Origin: Mesorhizobium shangrilense | Lineage (GTDB): Bacteria; Pseudomonadota; Alphaproteobacteria; Rhizobiales; Rhizobiaceae | Length of the DNA stretch: 46,944 nt | NCBI RefSeq assembly: GCF_040537815.1 | Contig: NZ_JBEWSZ010000015.1 | Coordinates: forward strand, 1 to 46,944 | Reading direction: 5' to 3' | Shown: positions 41,214 to 46,944 of the stretch, one piece after another | How positions within the stretch are numbered: position 1 is the first letter of the stretch | Layout of the letters: every line of letters begins with the position of its first letter | The notes under the pieces: generated by a model | Databases searched by the model: none | Seen by the model: only the letters and a program-made list of their open reading frames with translations | What the model was told of the DNA's origin: nothing | Program-made: the position numbers and the translations under genes

Positions 41214-42263
41214 GTGGTCGCACAACAGAGTTCAAGCAAGAGAATCGCCGTGGTCTCTCTCGGCGGCACCATCACCATGACCGCGCAAGCCGAGGGTGGC
41301 GTCGTCCCCTCGCTGACGAGCAAGGACCTCCTCGCCAGTCTCCAGCCAGCTGTTTCGGGCCTCGAGATCGAGCCGATCACGCTCAGAAAGGTGGCGGGCG
41401 CGCAATTGAGGCCCCAAGATCTCGTTGAACTTGCGCATCATATCGACGGGCTCGCCGCGATGGACTATGCAGGCGTCGTCGTTACGCAAGGCACCGACAC
41501 GATCGAAGAGACAGCCTTCGTGCTCGACATCATCGCAACCCGGACAATGCCGATCGTCGTGACGGGAGCGATGCGTCACGCCGATGCGCCTGGCGCCGAT
41601 GGCCCGGCCAACCTGCGCGATGCCATCGCCGTGGCGGCGAGCGGTGACGCCACAAGGGCCGGCGTCACCGTCGCGCTCGATGGGCAGATCCACGCCGCCC
41701 GTTTCGTTCACAAGGCCGGCACATTGAGTGTCGGCGCCTTCCGATCGACTCCGACAGGACCAATCGGCTGGGTGAGTGAAGGCATCGCAACATTCGCTCT
41801 TTGTCCAGTCGCGGGGCTCGCTCGCATTCCTGTCGCACAGCTCGGTCCTTTGCCGAACGTCGCGGCCCTGAAAGCTTCTATGGGCGAAGAGGGCGATCTC
41901 GCGGAGGCGGCGGTCGAGCGTGGGTGCGCTGGCCTCGTCATCGAAGGCATGGGCGCCGGCCACGTGCCGCCGGCTTTCGCCGATCGTCTCGAAAAGATCG
42001 CGACAAAAATCCCGGTCGTGCTCTCGACGCGCGTCACTGGCGGCGAGGTTTTGAGGAGAACCTACGGCTTCGTCGGCTCCGAGATCGACCTGTTGCGCCG
42101 CGGCATCATTCTCGGCGGCTGGCTGCAGACGGCAAAGGCGCGGCTTTTGCTCACGCTGCTACTCGCCGCAGACCATGACCGGACCCGCATCGCGACCTGT
42201 TTTCAGGCCTATGGCGGCCTCGCCAATTTAATTGCGCATCAAGCCCATGAAGGAGACCAATAA
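41214..42263 (+). CDS. L-asparaginase family amidohydrolase
   Basis: This 349-residue protein of the bacterial asparaginase/glutaminase family has both threonine motifs: LGGTITMT (nucleophile Thr about 19) and VTQGTDTIEETAF with the second Thr-Asp pair. VTGAMRHADAPGADGPANL supplies the catalytic Lys/Asp-type region. No signal peptide is visible, so it acts in the cytoplasm. It hydrolyses an amide on an aspartate- or asparagine-like group, perhaps a side product of the imported compound. The start is a GTG two bases after the deacetylase stop, with GAGGA upstream. The stop overlaps the next start by one base (TAATG). Confidence 0.92.
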   Translation: MVAQQSSSKRIAVVSLGGTITMTAQAEGGVVPSLTSKDLLASLQPAVSGLEIEPITLRKVAGAQLRPQDLVELAHHIDGLAAMDYAGVVVTQGTDTIEETAFVLDIIATRTMPIVVTGAMRHADAPGADGPANLRDAIAVAASGDATRAGVTVALDGQIHAARFVHKAGTLSVGAFRSTPTGPIGWVSEGIATFALCPVAGLARIPVAQLGPLPNVAALKASMGEEGDLAEAAVERGCAGLVIEGMGAGHVPPAFADRLEKIATKIPVVLSTRVTGGEVLRRTYGFVGSEIDLLRRGIILGGWLQTAKARLLLTLLLAADHDRTRIATCFQAYGGLANLIAHQAHEGDQ

Positions 42264-43714
42264 TGATTGAGAACAATGGTTCCTTCGATATCTTGTTCCA
42301 CCGCGCGCTCATTATCGACGGCACAGGAACTGCGGGAAGGATCGGCGATGTCGCCTTTGCCGGCGACCGCATAGCCGCGGTGGGCGATCTCGCGGGCGCC
42401 CGTGCGCGGCAGGACATCGACGCCGACGGTCTTGTGCTGGCGCCGGGCTTCATCGATGTCCATACGCATGATGACGCGCTGGCTATAGGCGGCTCGGCCA
42501 TGGAGCCGAAAGTGACCCAAGGCGTCACCACCGTAGTCACCGGCAATTGCGGCATCAGCCTTGCCCCCCTCGTGCTCCACCGCTCGCCACCCGCGCCTCT
42601 TGACCTGCTCGGAGGACAGGAAAGCTATCGCTACGCGCGCTTTGCCGACTATCTGGCCGAACTCGACGCCCGTCCGCCCGCCGTCAATGTCGCGCCGATG
42701 GTCGGCCACACCACCTTGCGCGTCGCCACCATGGACACGCTCGACCGCCCCGCTAGGCCAGCGGAAATCAAGGCGATGAGCAGGCTCCTCGAAGAGTCAC
42801 TGGAGGCCGGTGCCATAGGGTTCAGCACGGGCCTCTACTACCCGCTCGCTCGGGCCGCTCCGACGGAAGAGGTGATCGAACTGCTCGCTGTGGTCTCGCG
42901 ACTGCGTGCCGTCTACACGACGCACATGCGGGACGAAGAGGAGGGGGTTGAGGAATCGCTCCGCGAATCCTTCGACGCCGCTATGCGGGCGAACGTGCCG
43001 CTCATAATTTCGCATCACAAATGCATGGGCATAGAAAATCACGGGCGCAGCGTTTCGACCCTCAAGCTGATCGACCAGGCGCGGGCTACGCAGACGGTCG
43101 GTCTTGACGCCTACCCCTACGTCGCCGGCTCAACCGTGCTGATGGGTGCGATGGTCAAGAAATCGTCGCGCGTCCTGATTACTTGGTCCAAGCCTCATCC
43201 CGAGATCCGGGGAGAGGATCTGTCTGACATTGCGCGAAAGTGGGATTGCAGCATCGAAGACGCGATAGAGCGCCTGGTGCCGGCAGGAGCGATCTATTTC
43301 CACATGAGCGAAGAGGATGTCCGCCGCATTCTTGGCCACCCGGCCACCATGATCGGCTCGGACGGACTGCCGCATGACCAGCATCCTCACCCGCGGCTGT
43401 GGGGTACGTTTCCACGCGTTCTTGGGCACTATGCCCGCGATCTGCAGCTGTTCTCGCTCGAAGAAGCTGTCCGCAAGATGACCGGCCTGCCCGCAACGAC
43501 CTTCAAGCTAAGGGATCGCGGCCTTATCGCCCCGGGAGGCTATGCGGATGTGGTCCTGTTCGACGCGACCACGATCGCCGATACCGCGACGTTCGATGTG
43601 CCGATACAGCAGGCAGCCGGCATCAAAGCCGTATTCGTGAACGGCAGGGCCGCTGTGCTCGACGGCAAGGTGGAGCCCGGGCGATCCGGCCGGGTCTTGC
43701 GGCGCGTGGCATGA
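42263..43714 (+). CDS. N-acyl-D-amino-acid deacylase (D-aminoacylase family amidohydrolase)
   Basis: This 483-residue amidohydrolase-superfamily protein has the D-aminoacylase pattern: metal-binding HTHDD (66-70), TGNCGIS with the metal-bridging Cys (about 95), HMRDEEEG (about 220), IISHHK (about 249) and IGSDGLPHD with the catalytic Asp. Family members remove an N-acyl group from D-amino acids, releasing a D-amino acid and a carboxylic acid. A D-amino acid released here could feed the D-threonine aldolase/D-serine dehydratase-like enzyme encoded at the start of the cluster. AAGGAGA precedes the ATG. It is the last gene of the rightward operon and meets a convergent LysR gene after 18 bp. Confidence 0.92.
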   Translation: MIENNGSFDILFHRALIIDGTGTAGRIGDVAFAGDRIAAVGDLAGARARQDIDADGLVLAPGFIDVHTHDDALAIGGSAMEPKVTQGVTTVVTGNCGISLAPLVLHRSPPAPLDLLGGQESYRYARFADYLAELDARPPAVNVAPMVGHTTLRVATMDTLDRPARPAEIKAMSRLLEESLEAGAIGFSTGLYYPLARAAPTEEVIELLAVVSRLRAVYTTHMRDEEEGVEESLRESFDAAMRANVPLIISHHKCMGIENHGRSVSTLKLIDQARATQTVGLDAYPYVAGSTVLMGAMVKKSSRVLITWSKPHPEIRGEDLSDIARKWDCSIEDAIERLVPAGAIYFHMSEEDVRRILGHPATMIGSDGLPHDQHPHPRLWGTFPRVLGHYARDLQLFSLEEAVRKMTGLPATTFKLRDRGLIAPGGYADVVLFDATTIADTATFDVPIQQAAGIKAVFVNGRAAVLDGKVEPGRSGRVLRRVA

Positions 43715-43732
43715 GGTGCGTACGAAACCTGC

Positions 43733-44662
43733 TTAGCGGTGCTGCACGCCCGCATCGAAGCTTCGCCACGGAGTGGGGCTGAGCGCGTCCGACAAGTAGC
43801 GCAGAAAGAGTGCCGTACGGGCTGTACGGCCCTCGCGCGCTCCCAGCAGAACGACGATGTCGGCCGAAGCAAGATGATAGTCATTCAGCACCTGCACTAG
43901 CCGCCCTTCCCGAAGGTCCTCGGCCACGTCCCATTCGGACCGCATGATGATGCCGAGACCCGCTATCGCCCAGCGGCGGACCACCTCGCCGTCATTGCTG
44001 GAGAGCTGCGGATTGATGCGGATCGCATGCGTATCGCCCGCAGCCTCGGTAAAGCGCCACAGGGTGACGTCCTCGTCGTTCTCGCGCAGGGCGGCACAAT
44101 CATGGCCTTTCAAATCCTCGGGCTGCCTCGGCTCCCCGCGCGCCGCCAGGTAAGACGGCGAGGCGCAAATCACCCTTTCGTTGGGCGCAAGCCGATGGAC
44201 GATCAGCGAGGAATCCTTGAGCTCGCCCACATGCACAAGGAGGTCCCAGCGGTCGTCACCGAGCCGGACCGGGCTTTCCGACAACGTGAGACTGATGGTC
44301 ACTTGCGGGTTCTCGGTTCGAAAAGCCGCGACTGCCGGGGCCACAAAGCGACGACCGAACCCAAAGGGAGCGACGATCCGGAGATGCCCGACGACGTCCC
44401 CCTTTCGCGCCGCCAGGTCCGCGCCGAGTTTCAAGATCTCTTCGACGATCCGGCCTCCCCTTGAAGCGAGGAATTGCCCTTCATCCGTCAACCGAAGGTG
44501 CCGGGTCGAGCGATCCACGAGGCGCAATCCAAGCTTGGCTTCGAGCAGGCGAAGACGCTGCGTTACCGCAGGAGGCGTTACGCCAAGTTCACGCGCAGCG
44601 CCCGCCAGAGATGAGCTTACTGACAAGGTGGCGAAAAAACGCAGGTCATCGATCGACAGCAT
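43733..44662 (-). CDS. LysR-family transcriptional regulator
   Basis: This 309-residue LysR regulator has an N-terminal HTH (SLAGAARELGVTPPAVTQRL, about 17-36) and a substrate-binding domain from about 90, with VVGHLRIVAPFGFGRRFVAP as its first strand. ATG 44662 is chosen, with GGGTGA upstream; a TTG at 44674 would add four residues. It converges on the deacylase operon and diverges from an SDR gene. It therefore most directly controls the SDR gene at 44859, and may also control the large operon from a distance. The divergent region contains paired ATTAAT boxes (separate entry). Confidence 0.92.
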   Translation of the reverse strand: MLSIDDLRFFATLSVSSSLAGAARELGVTPPAVTQRLRLLEAKLGLRLVDRSTRHLRLTDEGQFLASRGGRIVEEILKLGADLAARKGDVVGHLRIVAPFGFGRRFVAPAVAAFRTENPQVTISLTLSESPVRLGDDRWDLLVHVGELKDSSLIVHRLAPNERVICASPSYLAARGEPRQPEDLKGHDCAALRENDEDVTLWRFTEAAGDTHAIRINPQLSSNDGEVVRRWAIAGLGIIMRSEWDVAEDLREGRLVQVLNDYHLASADIVVLLGAREGRTARTALFLRYLSDALSPTPWRSFDAGVQHR

Positions 44663-44693
44663 GCAATCACCCAATTTTCTGGATTAACTCGAA

Positions 44694-44723
44694 CATTAAT
44701 GCAGAACACAAACATCATTAATA
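44694..44723. promoter_or_regulatory. Candidate LysR binding region (paired ATTAAT boxes)
   Basis: CATTAATG (44694-44701) and CATTAATA (44716-44723) are spaced 22 bp apart, two turns of the helix. ATTAATG and CATTAAT also form an inverted repeat around a 14-nt centre. They lie about 35-60 bp upstream of the LysR start and 135 bp before the divergent SDR gene, where a LysR regulator usually binds. The rest of the 196-bp gap shows no clear promoter. Confidence 0.4.
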
Positions 44724-44858
44724 GACCCAGACACCAAACTGCCTCACAAATTCTGCGAGGGTGCTGCTTGGCCGGCCGGTTGATGCTGAACGGCAGATCA
44801 ACGACAAAGCCACACCGTAACCGTAAGCACAGCAATCGACGGGGTCGATAGAAGCAAC

Positions 44859-45641
44859 ATGCAAGGCTTGACCGGAAAAGTAGCTTTTGTGACTGGCGGA
44901 GCCGCCGGTGTTGGATATGCCGTTGTCGATCGTCTGCTCTCCGAAGGAGCACGAGTGGCGATCGTCGACAAGGACGAAGCTGCACTGCTTCGCGCTGCCG
45001 CGGCCTTCAAGAATTGCCTCACATTTGCCGTTGACGTCATGGATGAGGCGCAGGTCCAGGCTGCGGTCGCCGGCACGATCGCAAAGCTGGGCTCCGTTGA
45101 CATCCTGGTCAACAATGTTGGCAGGACCCGATACGAAACATTCAATGATCTCGACGTCGAACGGTGGCGAGCAGAACTTGACCTCAATCTCACCGCCTCC
45201 TACATCGTTGCGCGCACGATCCTGCCCGGTATGGTCGAAAGAGGGTCCGGCGCGATCGTCAATGTCGCCTCTGTCAACGCCCTTTTCAACGTCGGCAATC
45301 CGGCTTACAGCGCGGCCAAGGCAGGATTGCTGCAATTCACACGCCAATTGGCGGTGGACTATGGTCCACACGGCATTCGTTCGAATGCGGTTCTGCCTGC
45401 CACGATCCGGACGGCAGGCACCTGGGATTGGCGCATCAAGGAGCAACCCGAAGTTCTCGACACACTGCGGAAGTGGTATCCGCTCGGCCGGATAGCGGAG
45501 CCGGAGGAAATCGCGTCGGCCATCATCTTCCTGGCAAGTAGCGAGGCATCCTTCGTCAACGGGGCAAGTCTTGTCGTTGACGGTGGCCTGACGGCGGGAA
45601 ATGCCCAGATGTCGCGCGAGATCAGTGGAGGCAAAGCTTGA
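44859..45641 (+). CDS. SDR family oxidoreductase
   Basis: This 260-residue short-chain dehydrogenase has TGGAAGVG as cofactor motif (a Val in place of Ile), an Asp after beta-strand 2 (VDKDE) favouring NAD, NNVG in place of NNAG, the catalytic Ser in NVASVNAL and YSAAK for Tyr/Lys. The C-terminal VNGASLVVDGG ends the fold, and a 16-residue tail follows. It is divergent from the LysR gene and likely its main target. It may add an oxidation step to the neighbouring D-amino-acid or amide cluster, but it could equally be a separate module. No strong ribosome site is seen. Confidence 0.9.
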   Translation: MQGLTGKVAFVTGGAAGVGYAVVDRLLSEGARVAIVDKDEAALLRAAAAFKNCLTFAVDVMDEAQVQAAVAGTIAKLGSVDILVNNVGRTRYETFNDLDVERWRAELDLNLTASYIVARTILPGMVERGSGAIVNVASVNALFNVGNPAYSAAKAGLLQFTRQLAVDYGPHGIRSNAVLPATIRTAGTWDWRIKEQPEVLDTLRKWYPLGRIAEPEEIASAIIFLASSEASFVNGASLVVDGGLTAGNAQMSREISGGKA

Positions 45642-46097
45642 TACGCGCCGCGCACTACGGCGTGATCGCGCTACTTTTTCACTCGCTCAACGAGGCTGCT
45701 TGTAGTTGTGTCTTTTATCGAGAGCGTCGGTGGCCTGAAGAAGGTAGGCGGCGTGAAGTACATGAATCGCATCGCCACGATGATCACCGATGGCAGGGCC
45801 GATCACGCCGTGTACTGGGCCTGAAAGTAAACATCACCGATCATCCGACCACGACTTCCCTGTTCGTCGCGAGCGTAGAAAAATGTCATTGGACGGCGAA
45901 GTCCGACGGCGAATGTGTTCGCCGCTGCTCCCACATCCACCCGCGTCACAACTGGTTTGTCGCGATCGCAAATTCCGACCGGCTGGCTGCGGACATCCTT
46001 GCCACTACTTCGAAGGCCCTTGAGGCTGCTAAAAAGCCGGGGCGTGACGTACGCCGCAGCCATCGAACTCACCTATTCGGAGTCAGGCTGCAGGCGA
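45642..46097. other. Unrecognised sequence ahead of a strong terminator
   Basis: Several frames of 80-170 codons cross this stretch on both strands, but none matches a known family or has a convincing start. One plus-strand stretch near 45705-45822 (SFIESVGGLKKVGGV, then MNRIATMITDGRADHAVYWA and a stop) has protein-like composition and could be the end of a truncated gene. Because an excellent intrinsic terminator follows at 46098, the region may also hold a small RNA or the end of a decayed transcription unit. Confidence 0.4.
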
Positions 46098-46137
46098 GCG
46101 CCCGTTGGATCCTCCCTCCAACGGGCGCAGTTTTGTT
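46098..46137 (+). terminator. Strong intrinsic (Rho-independent) terminator
   Basis: GCGCCCGTTGGA (46098-46109) and TCCAACGGGCGC (46117-46128) form a perfect 12-bp stem with a 7-nt loop. AGTTTTGTT follows as the U-rich tail on the plus strand. It is the best terminator in the window. The nearest recognised plus-strand gene is the SDR ending at 45641, 457 bp upstream, so either that transcript has a long tail or an unrecognised transcript ends here. Confidence 0.85.
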
Positions 46138-46309
46138 GGGGTGAACAACGTTGTCAGTTGCAAAGTTTCGTGTGGTTAGAACCACTGGCGCGACGGTCAA
46201 CGCTGACCGGGGTTGCGCCGCTCGGGGCGAGCGCGCTTCAGCTTGGCGGAAGTGAGTTGGTCAGGCGCGGCTGTTGAAGCACCAGTTTTCCATGACAGGT
46301 GATCGAACA

Positions 46310-46417
46310 ATGCTCAAGATACGCAGTGAACTGCAGGAGTTTGTCGAACGTTCGGATACCCACAAATCGCGTCAACGCCTGGCCAGCAGCTTTGCGGGAG
46401 ACAGCTATGCCGCGTAG
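46310..46417 (+). CDS. Possible 35-residue leader ORF overlapping the next small gene
   Basis: ATG 46310 is preceded by AGGTGA at good spacing and opens a 35-codon frame rich in charged residues (MLKIRSELQEFVERSDTHK). It ends in TAG at 46417, overlapping the start of the 66-residue gene by 11 nt. Such an overlap could couple translation. No family is recognised, and a frame this short may be chance. Confidence 0.25.
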   Translation: MLKIRSELQEFVERSDTHKSRQRLASSFAGDSYAA

Positions 46418-46607
46418 CTCGCTCAGACCGTCCGAACGGAAAAATATCGAATACATCCGATCGACATTGCGCGAACTGCTGCCGATTGCCAGGGGCTCAA
46501 ATCAAAGATTAATCAACTATTTCCTAGAGATGGCTTATCTTGAGGTTAGCGACTCGCTTCGAGACGATCACGCACTTCAGAAGGAAATCGGGGCCAAAGC
46601 AGGCTGA
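46407..46607 (+). CDS. Small conserved-looking hypothetical protein (66 residues)
   Basis: ATG 46407 has GGGAGA 7 nt upstream. The protein reads as a compact helical one: after a basic start (MPRSSLRPSERKNIEYIRS) come TLRELLPIAR and INYFLEMAYLEVSDSL. This resembles small cytoplasmic proteins of unknown function common in rhizobia, which share an ExxNxEYIRxxLxEL plus LIEMAYxEAxD pattern. That resemblance is from memory of the pattern and was not checked. It lies downstream of the terminator and before an IS6 relic. No function is known. Confidence 0.6.
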   Translation: MPRSSLRPSERKNIEYIRSTLRELLPIARGSNQRLINYFLEMAYLEVSDSLRDDHALQKEIGAKAG

Positions 46608-46697
46608 GGGAGTGGCCATGGACAGCAGAGAACACCAGGGCGGCTCTTTCAGCCATGCGGGGAGAGGCATTGTCGAGGACGGCAAGGCTCGTGGGAG

Positions 46698-46850
46698 TGG
46701 ATTTATAGCTACCATGCCATCGGCAGCGTCGGCGATACGGTGCAAGTCCTTCAGCGAACATCGCGATCTGCCAGCGGCCAAGTTCTTTTTCAGGAAGCGC
46801 TGCAACGCGATGACCACCCCATCGATGGCGGGTTGTCGATCCTTGATTAC
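46698..46850 (+). mobile_element. Decayed IS6-family transposase fragment
   Basis: Three short blocks in shifting frames match the middle of IS6-family DDE transposases: IYSYHAIGSVGDTVQ (46701-46745; usual form YLYRAIDSVGDTVE), FSEHRDLPAAKFFFRK (about 46750-46797) and EALQRDDHPIDG (about 46794-46830). At least two frameshifts separate them, and the N-terminal part is missing, so it is inactive. Whether more of the element lies beyond 46944 cannot be seen. The stretch from 46608 to 46697 shows nothing else. Confidence 0.75.
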
Positions 46851-46944
46851 ACTTCTCTGACCCTGCTCAAGACGCGTGGCCCCGCGTTGTTCTCCGGGAC
46901 GTTGGTGGACACGTCCACTAAGTAGGCGGGACAGCTTGCGACGA

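Noticed and set aside
1..46944. CRISPR arrays, tRNA and rRNA genes
   Set aside because: No regularly spaced direct repeats, no tRNA cloverleaf-like segments with conserved T-loop sequence and no rRNA-like stretches were noticed.

Overview
The window reads as an accessory catabolic region of an alphaproteobacterium of the order Hyphomicrobiales (Rhizobium/Mesorhizobium-like). The evidence is about 60% GC, many ABC uptake systems, enolase-superfamily dehydratases, SDRs, LysR/IclR/GntR regulators and rhizobial-type IS remnants. The genus cannot be fixed from the sequence alone. No rRNA, tRNA or CRISPR array was seen. Remnants of four IS families (IS110 at 1-108, IS5 near 6.0-6.3 kb, IS66 near 32.2-32.5 kb, IS6 near 46.7-46.85 kb) and several broken genes lie between intact catabolic blocks, so the region looks like a patchwork assembled by transfer and deletion.

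Block A (0.15-7.0 kb): a CHASE-PAS-GGDEF-EAL c-di-GMP protein, an acetamidase/formamidase, a GntR(FCD) regulator translationally coupled to a DapA-like aldolase/dehydratase with a palindromic operator upstream, an IS5 relic and a RidA protein. Block B (7.1-17.75 kb): a stand-alone SMP-30 lactonase, an IclR::SMP-30 fusion protein and, divergently, an enolase-superfamily dehydratase, an SDR and a complete Dpp/Opp-type ABC importer with a fused double ATPase, ending in a relic of an MmgE/PrpD gene. SDR, lactonase, dehydratase and the DapA-like enzyme of block A would together make a non-phosphorylative sugar-acid route.

Block C (17.9-30.4 kb): a ten-gene leftward operon. It encodes a Pot-type (polyamine-like) ABC importer, two enolase-superfamily enzymes, an SDR, an HpaI-type aldolase, an aldehyde dehydrogenase and a GMC oxidoreductase. 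It is divergent from a LysR gene, which is followed by a second HpaI-type aldolase. The logic is oxidation, dehydration, a second oxidation, retro-aldol cleavage to pyruvate or a related 2-oxoacid plus an aldehyde, and aldehyde oxidation.

Block D (30.4-32.9 kb) is decayed: a frameshifted threonine aldolase, and an AstE/AspA-type deacylase whose 5' half is replaced by an IS66 end. Block E (32.9-45.6 kb) is an intact rightward cluster: a D-threonine aldolase/D-serine dehydratase-like PLP enzyme, RidA, an Rbs-type ABC importer with two permeases, an SDR, a PuuE-like deacetylase, an asparaginase and an N-acyl-D-amino-acid deacylase. A convergent LysR gene and a divergent SDR follow. Several C-N hydrolases next to a D-amino-acid lyase and RidA suggest uptake and breakdown of a D-amino-acid-containing amide or conjugate. 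This is the best candidate in the window for an undescribed pathway. The right end (45.6-46.9 kb) holds unrecognised sequence, a strong intrinsic terminator, a small conserved-looking ORF and an IS6 relic.

Two other features stand out. The SMP-30 half of the IclR fusion has lost two of the expected metal ligands while its neighbour keeps them all, which suggests a lactonase fold reused as a sensor. All three substrate-binding-protein genes are followed by a strong hairpin without a U-tract before the next transporter gene.
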